NCBI RefSeq assembly: GCF_001707885.1
Contig: NZ_MASS01000024.1
Span: forward strand, 1-60,952
DNA length: 60,952 bases
Direction of reading: 5' to 3'
Source of the DNA: Desulfosporosinus cupriresistens
Lineage (GTDB): Bacteria > Bacillota > Desulfitobacteriia > Desulfitobacteriales > Desulfitobacteriaceae
A model generated the notes under the pieces. The model was not told where the DNA came from and did not search any database. It worked only from the letters and a program-made list of their open reading frames with translations. A program made the translations under genes and the position numbers. Below, piece after piece: positions 8,927-17,680 of this stretch (position 1 is the stretch's first letter; every line of letters starts with the position of its first letter).

Positions 8927-8956
8927 GCTCATCTCATTATATGAAAGAATCGAAGA

Positions 8957-9595
8957 TTAGAATCCGTAGCTCTCAGGTATAATTACTACAGTTATGTCGG
9001 TTGCCACTGGCTTTTTTCTCATTACAGAATATACCCTACATATTCTAGTTGGGGCCTGACAATTAACACATACACCGGTTTTTGTACATGGATTTGGAGT
9101 TTCCAGTCTTTTATTATTCATTGGAGCTGCAATGCCTTCTAATCTTTCGAAAGCAGCACTTTCATTTTTGCATACTTTGTCAACACTTGCTACTATGATA
9201 ACTTTTTTAGGACCAAAACTCATGGCACCTACTCTATTTCCAATCCCATCTATATTTACAAGCATACCATCCATAGTAATTGCATTACTGCTACATAAGT
9301 ATAAATCACTTAGCATTTCTTCTCTGGCAATAGCTAACATTTCTTCGCGCGTAATACCTGGTGTGCCGTGGTCCAAAACCTTGCCACCAACACCTTTAAC
9401 CTTATCTTGAATTCCCATTTTCTTTATTGTCATTGATCCACCAAAACCCACTGTCATTTCAGGCTTGACGTGACTCATAATAAAAGCCGCGGCCTCCTCG
9501 GCAGTAGAGAAGTACACCGCATCAAACTCATTTTTTTTAAAAGCTTCAACCGCTTTTCGACCAATTGTTTCCTTATGCCAATCTTTTATTTCCAT
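8957..9595 (-). CDS. LUD-domain (lactate utilisation, LutC/DUF162-like) protein
   Basis: About 212 residues from ATG 9595, which sits behind AAAGGAGGAAATTATT; a longer frame to 9625 lacks a Shine-Dalgarno sequence. It carries the LUD-family core, with G-F-G-G-S-M-T near residue 65 and N-A-I-T-x-D-G-x-L-V-N-I-D-G-x-G-N-R-V-G near 110. Stand-alone LUD proteins are common in anaerobes and related to LutC of the L-lactate oxidation complex. Their exact role is unsettled. A cysteine cluster near the C-terminus (C-T-K-T-G-V-C-V-N-C and a later C) could bind metal. It is monocistronic and convergent with the LysM gene. Confidence 0.85.
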   Translation of the reverse strand: MEIKDWHKETIGRKAVEAFKKNEFDAVYFSTAEEAAAFIMSHVKPEMTVGFGGSMTIKKMGIQDKVKGVGGKVLDHGTPGITREEMLAIAREEMLSDLYLCSSNAITMDGMLVNIDGIGNRVGAMSFGPKKVIIVASVDKVCKNESAAFERLEGIAAPMNNKRLETPNPCTKTGVCVNCQAPTRICRVYSVMRKKPVATDITVVIIPESYGF

Positions 9596-9779
9596 AATAA
9601 TTTCCTCCTTTTTACTTAATAACAACTTCTATACCTTTTGTTACCTCGATTCTAGCTTTTGTTTATTAGTCTTTCTCTACGCTTTTAATTATATATGATA
9701 TTTATGACAAAAAGATAGTATGCACTTAAAGGGTAGATACTATCAGAAAGGAATGTATTAATAAATGGAAGGGATGTTT

Positions 9780-11108
9780 TTAACAGTCATCGTTCTCCGT
9801 TCCTTGCCCCAAAAGTGATTCGACTTCGTCGTTGGGAAGTGTCTGCACATTTTTAAGCTTTCGGGCAATGGTTCGGGATTTTCTAGTCGCGGTTTCAATG
9901 GTGTTGCTCGCTTCTTGGAGCTTTTTTTGTGTTTTTTCAAGGATTTCCACAAATTTGCCAAATTCGGTTTTTACAGCGCCGAGTAAGTTCCATACTTCGC
10001 TAGAACGCTTTTCAATGGCCAAGGTTCTAAAACCCATTTGTAAGCTATTGAGGAGAGCAGCAAGTGTGGTTGGGCCGGTAATGATGACTTTATAGTCCCG
10101 TTGGAGGAGTTCACAAAGGCCGGGACGACGCAACACTTCTGCATACAATCCTTCAACAGGTAAGAATAAGATGCCAAAATCCGTGGTATTAGGGGGATCA
10201 ATATATTTATCACGAATGGTTTTCCCCTCAAGCTTGATGCGGTTTTCCAGGGATTTTCCGAGTTCCTCAATGCGTGGAAGGTTGGCATGATCTTGAGCTT
10301 CAATTAAGCGTTCATAATCTTCCAGCGGGAATTTCGCATCTATCGGAAGCCAAATGAAGCTGTCATGGCCGTCTCGAGCAGGAAGTTTGATGGCAAATTC
10401 GACGCGGTCGTTGCTGCCAACTTTGGTCGGGACATTCTTGGCATATTGTTCAGGAGTTAGGATTTGTTCTAATAAATTCCCGAGTTGAATTTCTCCCCAT
10501 ATTCCGCGAGTTTTTACATTGGTGAGGACTTTCTTTAAGTCCCCGACGCCGGAAGCCAGGCTTTGCATTTCTCCAAGCCCTTTATGCACCGCTTCTAAGC
10601 GCTCACTGACTAATTTAAAGGATTCTCCTAAGCGTTGTTCAAGGGTGGCCTTTAGTTTTTCGTCCACTGTTGCTCGCATCTGGTCTAATTTCTGACCGTT
10701 ATCTTGTTGGATAAGAATAAGCCGTTCTTCCACCGTTTTGCGTAGTTGTTCTAATTTCTGATCATTTGTTTTGGTCAAGGCAGCTAATTGATTGGCGAAA
10801 ATGTCCAATTGATTGCGTTGAAGAGTTGCAATTTCCGTCATACGCGTCAGTACAGATTCATTAAATGAATGGACGGACTGATTTAGTTCTTCGCGGACTT
10901 GTCTGGCGTTACTAGATGATTCCTCTCGGTTCCTGGAAATTTCTCCATTGACAAGTCGCTCGTTGCGTTCGAGGGATTTCTCTAAAGAAGCAAATTTGCT
11001 CTCGAACTGGACAACGGAGGTGTGTGATGATTGTATTAATAGGATAATTAGTAAGATGATGTTTATTACGACTAGAGCAATTAATCCGAACAGCAATGAT
11101 TCTGTCAT
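9780..11108 (-). CDS. rmuC: RmuC-family DNA recombination protein
   Basis: A 442-residue protein with an N-terminal membrane anchor (residues 5-27), a long coiled coil (about 35-190) rich in Lys/Glu/Gln, and the RmuC nuclease-like domain (about 200-400). The domain contains V-K-T-R-G-I-W-G-E-I-Q-L, I-D-A-K-F-P, and D-F-G-I-L-F-L-P-V-E-G-L-Y-A-E. RmuC limits DNA inversions at short inverted repeats in E. coli and belongs to the PD-(D/E)xK-like group. ATG 11108 follows CAGGAGG. It is transcribed divergently from the thiamine cluster and forms a single-gene unit. Confidence 0.93.
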   Translation of the reverse strand: MTESLLFGLIALVVINIILLIILLIQSSHTSVVQFESKFASLEKSLERNERLVNGEISRNREESSSNARQVREELNQSVHSFNESVLTRMTEIATLQRNQLDIFANQLAALTKTNDQKLEQLRKTVEERLILIQQDNGQKLDQMRATVDEKLKATLEQRLGESFKLVSERLEAVHKGLGEMQSLASGVGDLKKVLTNVKTRGIWGEIQLGNLLEQILTPEQYAKNVPTKVGSNDRVEFAIKLPARDGHDSFIWLPIDAKFPLEDYERLIEAQDHANLPRIEELGKSLENRIKLEGKTIRDKYIDPPNTTDFGILFLPVEGLYAEVLRRPGLCELLQRDYKVIITGPTTLAALLNSLQMGFRTLAIEKRSSEVWNLLGAVKTEFGKFVEILEKTQKKLQEASNTIETATRKSRTIARKLKNVQTLPNDEVESLLGQGTENDDC

Positions 11109-11438
11109 TATATTAGAGCCTCCTGTTATTTAGTGTGCTTTTAATTAATACTTTATCATACTGGGGACATACCGGGTCTTATTAAAAAAATAAATCGTTG
11201 ACAAACAAGTCTTGGAGTTATTGAATGTACGAGTAAGAAACCGTGATTTTTCCATAAGAAAAACCGCCTCTTTATATTGTCGAAAAAAGTAAATAGAAAA
11301 GATAATATGATGATGTAGATTTTATAAACGATTTTGCGATTTAAGGCGGATGCTATCCCTTTGGAGTGATCCCCAATTAGTACCGATATTCACTAAAGTG
11401 ATTGCTCACCAATGGTAAAGGGAATACATTTTATTGCG

Positions 11439-11467
11439 TTGACTTAAAGCTACTTCCATGTTAGATT
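11439..11467 (+). promoter_or_regulatory. Promoter of the thiD-thiM-thiE transcript
   Basis: TTGACT (11439-11444) and TAGATT (11462-11467) with a 17-bp spacer lie about 20 bp upstream of the TPP riboswitch. In the rest of 11109-11430 I see only an imperfect inverted pair (TCCCTTT near 11354 and AAAGGGA near 11416) of unknown meaning. Confidence 0.55.
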
Positions 11468-11487
11468 TAACGAAAGTAAATATCATA

Positions 11488-11585
11488 ATGGGCGGGGGGC
11501 TGGAAAGGCCAGCTGAGATTTAGACACGATAAGGTCTAGGACCCTTATAACCTGATCTGGATAATGCCAGCGTAGGTAAGCATTT
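11488..11585 (+). promoter_or_regulatory. TPP riboswitch (THI element) upstream of thiD
   Basis: The conserved THI-box segments are present in order: GGGGGCTGG, CCAGCTGAGAT, ACCCTTATAACCTGATCTGG, ATAATGCCAGCGTAGG and TAAGC. They form the two-arm TPP aptamer. An intrinsic terminator follows at 11604, so thiamine pyrophosphate should stop transcription of thiD-thiM-thiE. Confidence 0.96.
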
Positions 11586-11603
11586 TACTCTTTTAGAAGA
11601 TGA

Positions 11604-11643
11604 AAGAGCACAAACCCTATTCTGGGATTTGTGCTCTTTTTGT
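11604..11643 (+). terminator. Riboswitch-controlled intrinsic terminator
   Basis: AAGAGCACAAATC-type arm and its complement GATTTGTGCTCTT form a long stem around CCTATTCTGGG, followed by TTTTTGTTG. It ends 35 bp before the thiD start. Confidence 0.9.
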
Positions 11644-11678
11644 TGAAAAGAATTTACATGAATTTAGGAGGACGTTCA

Positions 11679-12482
11679 ATGAAAAAGGTACTGACCATAG
11701 CTGGTTCAGATTGTAGCGGGGGAGCTGGGATTCAAGCCGATTTAAAAACGTTTTCTGCTCATGGAGTCTATGGGATGAGTGTTATAACTGCGGTCACGGC
11801 CCAGAATACTCAAGGAGTCACTGCGGTACAGGATATTTCTAGAGACGTCATTGAGAAACAAATCGAGGCCATCTTTGATGATATTGAGGTCGATGGAGTG
11901 AAAGTGGGCATGGTTTCTCAAGTACAAACTATCGAAGTGATTGCGGAGCTGCTGAGACACTACGAGCCCCAAACGATTGTTGTTGATCCAGTCATGGTAT
12001 CTAAAAGCGGCTACCACTTGTTAAACCCGGAGGCGGAAGTAACTCTGATTAAGGAATTGCTGCCTTTGGCTACGCTCGTTACACCTAATATCCCTGAGGC
12101 AGAGGTCATGACCCAAACGTCCATTCAGACATTGGAGCAAATGGAGGAGGCTTCCAGAATCATTTACCAGATGGGAGTTAAGAATGTTCTACTTAAGGGG
12201 GGGCACTTAGAGGATGATGCTATCGATATCCTCTATGATGGACAGGAATTTAGCTACTTTTTCTCTTCGCGGATTGCTACAAAAAACACCCATGGAACCG
12301 GTTGTACATTATCTTCTGCTATCACCTCAAATCTAGCCTTGGGATATAGTTTAAACGAGGCCGTCTCTTTAGCTAAGGAGTACATTACCATTGCCATTCA
12401 GCATTCTTTATCGATCGGTAAAGGTGTAGGGCCAATACATCACTTTTATACTCTTTACAAAAAGGCGGGATTAATCGAGTGA
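11679..12482 (+). CDS. thiD: Hydroxymethylpyrimidine/phosphomethylpyrimidine kinase
   Basis: ThiD phosphorylates HMP and HMP-P to give HMP-PP for thiamine synthesis. The 267-residue ribokinase-fold protein starts at ATG 11679 behind AGGAGG. It shows V-L-T-I-A-G-S-D-C-S-G-G-A-G-I-Q-A-D-L at the start, V-V-D-P-V-M-V near residue 103, and the anion-hole motif H-G-T-G-C-T-L-S-S near 207. It is the first gene of a TPP-riboswitch operon, and its stop overlaps the start of the broken cytX. Confidence 0.96.
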   Translation: MKKVLTIAGSDCSGGAGIQADLKTFSAHGVYGMSVITAVTAQNTQGVTAVQDISRDVIEKQIEAIFDDIEVDGVKVGMVSQVQTIEVIAELLRHYEPQTIVVDPVMVSKSGYHLLNPEAEVTLIKELLPLATLVTPNIPEAEVMTQTSIQTLEQMEEASRIIYQMGVKNVLLKGGHLEDDAIDILYDGQEFSYFFSSRIATKNTHGTGCTLSSAITSNLALGYSLNEAVSLAKEYITIAIQHSLSIGKGVGPIHHFYTLYKKAGLIE

Positions 12483-12988
12483 GCGTCTCTGAAAAAAATA
12501 ACTTGAGCATGTTTAACTTTACGACCCTCTGGTTTGGTGCAGCGATTTCGGTGGCCGAAATTTCAGCTGGCGGGTTACTGGCTCCTCTAGGTTTTAAAAT
12601 GGGGCTTTTGGCGATCCTTCTTGGACATTTAGTGGGAACAACTCTTCTGGTTTTAGGAGGAATCATCGGAACCACGGAAAGAATTCCAGCCCTAGTCTCT
12701 GGGAACCATCCTGGCAATCGTCGTCAATATTGAACAATAACAAGACTTCCTCTATGCCATTGGTTCGGTGTTTGCACCTCTGTTTGCCATCCTTTTGACG
12801 GACTACTTTCTATTAAAAAATAAAAAGATACAAACAGAACTGTTAGTAAATTGGGCTACCCTAGGTCTCTGTGTAATAGGAACGGGATTATATTACTGGT
12901 TTGTTAAGTTGAACCTTGTCTGGGTTACACCATTCCGGTTATGCTGATTATAAGCTTAATACGTTTAATAACTTGGAGGTTGACTGAT
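12479..12988 (+). pseudogene. cytX: Remnant of a CytX-type HMP transporter gene
   Basis: GTG 12479 overlaps the thiD stop and opens a frame whose first 70 residues match the N-terminus of the CytX hydroxymethylpyrimidine/NCS1 permeases (L-W-F-G-A-A-I-S-V-A-E-I-S-A-G-G). The frame ends at TGA 12731-12733. After it, C-terminal transporter sequence resumes in another frame (Y-A-I-G-S-V-F-A-P-L-F-A-I-L-L-T-D-Y-F) and again shifts before 12960. A full CytX is about 400 residues; some 200-250 residues of the middle are missing. So the gene has an internal deletion plus frameshifts, and HMP uptake by this route is probably lost. Confidence 0.8.
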
Positions 12989-12990
12989 AA

Positions 12991-13803
12991 ATGGATATAC
13001 GTGAAAAAATCCTTGCCAACCTAAGCGCAGTAAAAGAAAAAAAACCGTTAATTCACCACATAACTAATTATGTTACGGTCAATGACTGCGCTAATATCGT
13101 CCTGGCCATTGGAGGTTCCCCGGTGATGGCGGATGATCTCGAGGAAGTAACCGAGATGGTTGGCTTTGCCTCAGCACTAGTTCTTAATATTGGCACTCTA
13201 AACTCCAGAACAATTGAAAGTATGCTGGTTGCTGGCCAACAGGCGAAGGAATTGAGTGTGCCGGTGATTCTAGATCCAGTTGGAGTAGGAGCTACTAGGC
13301 TACGAACCAATACCGCTGAGAAACTCATTAGAGAACTAAAGCCTGAGGTAATCCGGGGTAATATGTCCGAAATCAAAGTTTTAGCAGGCCTAGACGTAGC
13401 CATCAAGGGGGTCGATTCGCTTGCGGACGAACAAAACAGTTCAAAAATTGCCAAAAAGCTGGCCTCAGAATTAAACTGCGTGATTGCCATTACAGGAAAA
13501 ACAGATGTCGTTTCCGATGGCCGTCAAGTTTGTCTGCTGGACAATGGACACCAAATTTTGGCTGATGTCACAGGTACAGGGTGTATGACGAGCTCCCTTG
13601 TAGGTACCTTTTGTGGTGCAACCCCTGATTATTTCACGGCGGCCGTGGCTGGCATAATCAGCATGGGCCTAGCAGGTGAGAATGCTCAGGCTTTGTTGCA
13701 CCATGGTGAGGGAATAGGAACATTTCGAGCCCGGTTATTGGATAGTATCTATAATCTAACCCCCGAAACTTTGGCCAGAGAAGGTAAAATCAGCTATGAG
13801 TGA
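12991..13803 (+). CDS. thiM: Hydroxyethylthiazole kinase
   Basis: ThiM phosphorylates hydroxyethylthiazole, a salvage step that supplies the thiazole half of thiamine. The 270-residue protein has the family opening [17 protein letters not shown], the L-D-P-V-G-V-G-A-T segment near 92, and the catalytic V-T-G-T-G-C-M near 193-200. ATG 12991 follows TTGGAGG. It sits between the broken cytX and thiE and overlaps thiE by 8 bp. Confidence 0.96.
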   Translation: MDIREKILANLSAVKEKKPLIHHITNYVTVNDCANIVLAIGGSPVMADDLEEVTEMVGFASALVLNIGTLNSRTIESMLVAGQQAKELSVPVILDPVGVGATRLRTNTAEKLIRELKPEVIRGNMSEIKVLAGLDVAIKGVDSLADEQNSSKIAKKLASELNCVIAITGKTDVVSDGRQVCLLDNGHQILADVTGTGCMTSSLVGTFCGATPDYFTAAVAGIISMGLAGENAQALLHHGEGIGTFRARLLDSIYNLTPETLAREGKISYE

Positions 13804-14425
13804 TGTCTTGGTGGACTATAGCCTGTACCTTGTTACGGATCGGAGCATGCTTCGTGAAAGAGATCTGGGTCAGAGTATTGAACTAGCTATTCAGGGCGGG
13901 GTTACCTTGGTGCAACTTCGAGAAAAGTCAGTTTCTACCCGCGAGTTTTTACAGTTGGCTATCAGGGTAAAAGAGATAACATCCCATCATCGAATACCTC
14001 TAATTATTAACGACCGTCTTGACATTGCCCTTGCTGTTGATGCTGACGGATTACATGTTGGACAAGATGATCTCCCCTTGCCCAAAGCAAGAGAGCTCTT
14101 AGGACCCCGTAAAATTATTGGGGTTTCGGCCAGCACTTTGGCAGAAGCCATACTTGCCCAACAACAGGGTGCTGACTATTTAGGAGTCGGAGCCATTTTT
14201 AGCACATCAACTAAAACTGATGCCCCTGAGGTCAGTCTTGAGCAATTAGAAATCATTAAGAAATCGGTTACAATTCCCGTGGTTGCAATCGGCGGAATCA
14301 ATGAGATGAACATAAAACAGGTTCTGGCTACTGGTATTGACGGTGTTTCAGTCGTATCTGCTATTTTGGCGAAGAAGGACATTTTAACTGCCGCAAATAA
14401 GTTGCAAGAACTGATTAGGTCATAA
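13796..14425 (+). CDS. thiE: Thiamine-phosphate synthase
   Basis: ThiE joins HMP-PP and thiazole phosphate into thiamine phosphate. The 209-residue TIM barrel contains Y-L-V-T-D, V-Q-L-R-E-K near residue 40, I-N-D-R-L-D-I-A near 74, [11 protein letters not shown] near 85, and V-A-I-G-G-I-N near 163. ATG 13796 lies inside the 3' end of thiM, so the two are probably translationally coupled. A strong terminator follows directly. Confidence 0.97.
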   Translation: MSDVLVDYSLYLVTDRSMLRERDLGQSIELAIQGGVTLVQLREKSVSTREFLQLAIRVKEITSHHRIPLIINDRLDIALAVDADGLHVGQDDLPLPKARELLGPRKIIGVSASTLAEAILAQQQGADYLGVGAIFSTSTKTDAPEVSLEQLEIIKKSVTIPVVAIGGINEMNIKQVLATGIDGVSVVSAILAKKDILTAANKLQELIRS

Positions 14426-14462
14426 ATAATGCGCTCTTCCTTAGACGAGCGCATTATTTTAT
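14426..14462 (+). terminator. Terminator of the thiDME operon
   Basis: AATAATGCGCTC and GAGCGCATTATT form a 12-bp stem, followed by TTATG; the T-run is partly within the stem. Confidence 0.8.
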
Positions 14463-14482
14463 GGCTGTATTTCTTGAATCTG

Positions 14483-14524
14483 CAACAAATAGCAACATCT
14501 AAGGATAGAAGTTGCTATTTGTTG
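14483..14524. repeat. 14-bp perfect hairpin between thiE and the Spo0E-like gene
   Basis: CAACAAATAGCAAC (14483-14496) and GTTGCTATTTGTTG (14511-14524) are perfect inverted repeats with a 14-nt loop. There is no U-tract on either side, so it is not an ordinary terminator. It could be an RNA processing or protection structure, or an insertion scar. Confidence 0.6.
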
Positions 14525-14603
14525 TTAGTGCTTTCATATTGCGGAAAAATAGTGTAAACTATATAAATGTTTGTAGATTATCGACTTAACATGGAGGGAA
14601 AGA

Positions 14604-14774
14604 GTGTCTGAAACAATTGATCAAATAATTCAGCAAATTGAAGAACTACGACTAAGTCTTATTAAGATTAAAGAGGGAAGATCTTATACCGATAAGGAAG
14701 TAGTAACAGCAAGTCAAAGATTGGATCAAGTCTTAAATAAATACCAAGAATTGATCAATCAACACGGAGGCTAA
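14604..14774 (+). CDS. Spo0E-like sporulation regulatory protein
   Basis: A 56-residue protein from GTG 14604 behind GGAGGGAAAGA. It is a helical hairpin with the Spo0E-family signature S-Q-R-L-D (residues 37-41) on the second helix. Spo0E-type aspartyl phosphatases dephosphorylate Spo0A~P and delay sporulation; the short aspartate-bearing SQxLD helix is the key element. It is a monocistronic gene with its own terminator that overlaps the stop codon. A nearby TTGCGG/TATAAA pair (14538/14561) may be its promoter. It supports a spore-forming host. Confidence 0.85.
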   Translation: MSETIDQIIQQIEELRLSLIKIKEGRSYTDKEVVTASQRLDQVLNKYQELINQHGG

Positions 14775-14807
14775 TTGTAATGATTTACAATTAGCCTCTG
14801 TCTTTTT
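14767..14807 (+). terminator. Terminator of the Spo0E-like gene
   Basis: GAGGCTAATTGTAA and TTTACAATTAGCCTC form a nearly perfect stem that includes the stop codon, followed by TGTCTTTTTG. Confidence 0.9.
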
Positions 14808-14818
14808 GAACTAGTTAA

Positions 14819-14950
14819 GAAGGTCCCTTCTCGCCATTCATGGTCAGCGTATCTGGTGTAACTATGGCGGCTACCTTCGCCAAGGCTAATAAGAAAGAAA
14901 GTTAACACGTGCGAAGACAGTGTCTTCGGACTCCTGCCCAGTTTTCCTTT
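14819..14950 (+). repeat. Dispersed non-coding repeat, copy R1
   Basis: This segment starts GAAGGTCCCTTCTCGCCAT, contains GCTACCTTCGCCAAGGCTAA and GTGCGAAGACAGTGTCT, and ends CAGTTTTCCTTT. All these blocks recur in the same order at 21187-21420 (R2), where extra sequence is inserted. It is not part of any gene. It fills most of the gene-free stretch 14775-15110; the remainder shows nothing recognisable besides the leader of the next gene. Confidence 0.7.
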
Positions 14951-15110
14951 AAAAGCTTGCAGTAGAAGTGTTGAAGAAGATGGAAGTGGGGAAGCAATAC
15001 AGAATAAACAAGGTTACTCGAAGCTTGACGTATGATATAATTATTTGTCTGATATTAGATATCTCTGACTAATTTATGTTCATTCGAAACTGGCTAAAGG
15101 AGGAAAGTCC

Positions 15111-16259
15111 TTGATATTTCGCAAAACAATTACATATGCACTTATCCTATGTCTCATCATTATATTACCCGTTAGTATGTTTATGCCCAAGTCCGCAGTA
15201 GCCAGCCTAAATGGGACCCTGGATATGGTTTCTTTAGGGGATTCAATCGGTTATGGTTTAGGAGCGTCTGCTGGGCAAGGATATTCTGAACTCTTCTATT
15301 CCTATTTACAAAGCAGACCTGAATTAGCAGGTATAAGATTATACAATCTATCCCAACCAGGTGCTCAGAGTTGCGATCTCTTAGATCAATTAAAAAGCGA
15401 TGGTATTCTGAAAGGTCATCTAGGAAACGCACGTGTTGTAACCGTAAGTATTGGAGGAAACAATCTTCTTGAACCAGTGATTTGGTGCGTAGCAACTGCA
15501 TACCATCTGGATCCAGCAGACCCAAAATTGGATGATAAACTTGAGAAAGCTATTGAAACTGATAAAAATCAGAACAACACTCTTCTCAGAGTAGCACTTT
15601 CTGAGACCCTGGAAACAGAGTTGAACGCGGGAGTGACCAAGTTTAAGGAGAATTGGCCGAAAGTGGCCGAATTACTTAAAACTCAGGCCCCCAAGAGTCA
15701 AATTTACGTTTTGACCGTTTATAACCCATTTCCTCAGGATGATCTCTTATTTTCTCTATTTGATCCTTATGTCCAGCAAATTAATTCAACGATCAAGGCC
15801 GGAGATGGTTACACTACAGCGGATATTTATACCTGTTTTCTGGAAGAAAGCGCGCAAAAGCCGTTGAACTTTGATTTGTTCCAGGACCAAATCGACCCAC
15901 ATCCTACTCAACAAGGTCACAAGATGATTTCCCAAATACTGACGACCCTATTCAATCTGGCTGATGCTTCTCCTTGGGAAAGCAAAGTAGGGGTTGTGAC
16001 AAACAAGACATGGACTATTAAATTTAACATGACCTTGGCCGACTCAGCTGGAAAATTCATTCAAGTCTATACTGCAACTGGCCTCCCGGTGAATGTCACT
16101 GTTAAACTCGGAGGAGTAGGGTCCGATTCCCTCAGCGTGTTTCCTCCTCCTAATGGCTATGCCTCGGGTCGTTATAGCCTTCTGATAAAGGATGGATTAC
16201 TTTCTGAATCTAGTCGGAAATTAGATAGAAGCGTAAGAATGGATTTCACGGTGGAATGA
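15111..16259 (+). CDS. Secreted SGNH/GDSL-type hydrolase
   Basis: A 382-residue protein with an N-terminal signal peptide (about residues 1-33) and a GDSL-like block I, S-L-G-D-S-I-G-Y-G-L-G, near residue 42. Block III is I-G-G-N-N-L-L near 118 and the late D-P-H-P-T-Q-Q-G-H carries the catalytic Asp/His near 262-265. The C-terminal 100 residues form a separate beta-rich segment of the type that follows some secreted esterases. It probably acts on esters outside the membrane; the substrate is unknown. TTG 15111 is chosen because AAAGGAGG lies 6 bp upstream. It is 25 bp before glcD and may be co-transcribed. Confidence 0.8.
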   Translation: MIFRKTITYALILCLIIILPVSMFMPKSAVASLNGTLDMVSLGDSIGYGLGASAGQGYSELFYSYLQSRPELAGIRLYNLSQPGAQSCDLLDQLKSDGILKGHLGNARVVTVSIGGNNLLEPVIWCVATAYHLDPADPKLDDKLEKAIETDKNQNNTLLRVALSETLETELNAGVTKFKENWPKVAELLKTQAPKSQIYVLTVYNPFPQDDLLFSLFDPYVQQINSTIKAGDGYTTADIYTCFLEESAQKPLNFDLFQDQIDPHPTQQGHKMISQILTTLFNLADASPWESKVGVVTNKTWTIKFNMTLADSAGKFIQVYTATGLPVNVTVKLGGVGSDSLSVFPPPNGYASGRYSLLIKDGLLSESSRKLDRSVRMDFTVE

Positions 16260-16284
16260 AAATGAATGGAAGGAGGCAACGATT

Positions 16285-17676
16285 TTGAAATCAGAGATTA
16301 TCCAGAGGCTTACAGAAATTGTTGGGAGAGATAATATATATACAGCTTTAGAGGATCTATATTGTTATACCTATGACGCTTCCTTTGTTAAAGCAGATAT
16401 TAAAAAAGATTTAGCAGGAGTTGCTGTGTATCCAGGAAACACCGAAGAAGTTTCCCAAATTCTAAAGCTAGCAAATCTCGAAAAAATCCCAGTCGTTCCG
16501 CGAGGAGCAGGGTCAAATGTCAGTGGAGGGACGATTTCTATTGGGGACTGCATTGTTTTGGTTTTGAAGAGAATGAACAAAATTCTGGAGATTGACCGGA
16601 AAAATTTGATTGCCGTTGTAGAAACTGGGGTCATCACGGGCCAATTGCAAAGTGAAGTTGAGAGTGTAGGCTTGTTTTATCCACCAGATCCTGCTAGCCA
16701 AGCTTTTTCCACTATGGGTGGGAACGTGGCGGAATGTGCAGGAGGACCGCGTGGTGTTAAATATGGAGTGACTCGGGATTATGTAATCGGGCTTGAAGTC
16801 GTGCTACCGACCGGAGAGGTTATTAATACTGGTGGAAGAACAATCAAGAACGTAACGGGTTATGACATGACAAACCTCTTTACGGGTTCAGAAGGAACGT
16901 TGTGTGTCATAACTAAAATCATCGTCAAACTTATCCCTTTACCCGAAGGTAAGAGCACTATGATGGCAGTTTTCTCTGAGATCGAGCAAGCCTGTGAGAC
17001 CGTATCAGAAATTATTGCTGGCGGATTGGTTCCCTGCTCGCTTGAATTGTTAGATAATATTTATATTAAAAACATCGAGGAGTATGCTAAAGTTGGGTTG
17101 CCAACAGACGCCGGTGCAGTTCTTTTGATAGAGGTCGATGGGGATTCGGAAATTTTAGCTAAGCAGATTGGGAAGATAGAGCAAACTTGTCGACGGCTAG
17201 GGGCAGTACAGATCCGGATTGCCAAGACGAAAGAAGAAGCCAACGAATTATGGCGTGCGCGTCGTTCAGCCTTTGCTGCAGTATCTAGAGTGAAACCAAC
17301 CATTATCGGTGAAGATGCGACTGTTCCTCGAAGTAGTATTCCTGTTGCTGTAAGACGGATTCAAGAAATTGCGGCTAAGTATAATATTATCATTGCCATC
17401 CTCGGACATGCCGGGGACGGAAACTTGCACGCCACGATCCTTACCGATGCCACGGACCTGGAGGAGGCGGCGCGGGTAGAAAAGGCCATCGACGAAATCT
17501 TTGTAGCGACCGTGGAAATGGGTGGATCCTTAAGTGGTGAACATGGAATTGGTCGGGCAAAATCCAAGTTCATTACACGACAGACCGGGGAGGTTGGACT
17601 TGAAGTACAACACCGGATTAAACAAGCGCTTGATCCTAACAATATCTTAAACCCCGGCGTAATGTTTGGAGCGTGA
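16285..17676 (+). CDS. glcD: FAD-linked glycolate/D-lactate oxidase subunit (GlcD type)
   Basis: A 463-residue flavoprotein of the VAO/GlcD family. The FAD-binding motif P-R-G-A-G-S-N-V-S-G-G is at about residue 72-82, and later F-S-T-M-G-G-N-V-A-E-C-A-G-G-P and S-G-E-H-G-I-G are present. The C-terminal FAD oxidase domain contains H-A-G-D-G-N-L-H near residue 374. In anaerobes these proteins oxidise D-lactate or glycolate and pass electrons to a GlcF-type iron-sulfur partner. The TTG start follows AAGGAGG. It overlaps-by-context with glcF (4 bp apart) and is followed by larA, which favours lactate as substrate. Confidence 0.92.
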   Translation: MKSEIIQRLTEIVGRDNIYTALEDLYCYTYDASFVKADIKKDLAGVAVYPGNTEEVSQILKLANLEKIPVVPRGAGSNVSGGTISIGDCIVLVLKRMNKILEIDRKNLIAVVETGVITGQLQSEVESVGLFYPPDPASQAFSTMGGNVAECAGGPRGVKYGVTRDYVIGLEVVLPTGEVINTGGRTIKNVTGYDMTNLFTGSEGTLCVITKIIVKLIPLPEGKSTMMAVFSEIEQACETVSEIIAGGLVPCSLELLDNIYIKNIEEYAKVGLPTDAGAVLLIEVDGDSEILAKQIGKIEQTCRRLGAVQIRIAKTKEEANELWRARRSAFAAVSRVKPTIIGEDATVPRSSIPVAVRRIQEIAAKYNIIIAILGHAGDGNLHATILTDATDLEEAARVEKAIDEIFVATVEMGGSLSGEHGIGRAKSKFITRQTGEVGLEVQHRIKQALDPNNILNPGVMFGA

Positions 17677-17680
17677 TGGG

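Noticed and set aside
11340..11425. Possible extra regulatory RNA upstream of the TPP riboswitch
   Set aside because: There is only a 7-bp inverted pair with weak inner pairing; not enough to call.
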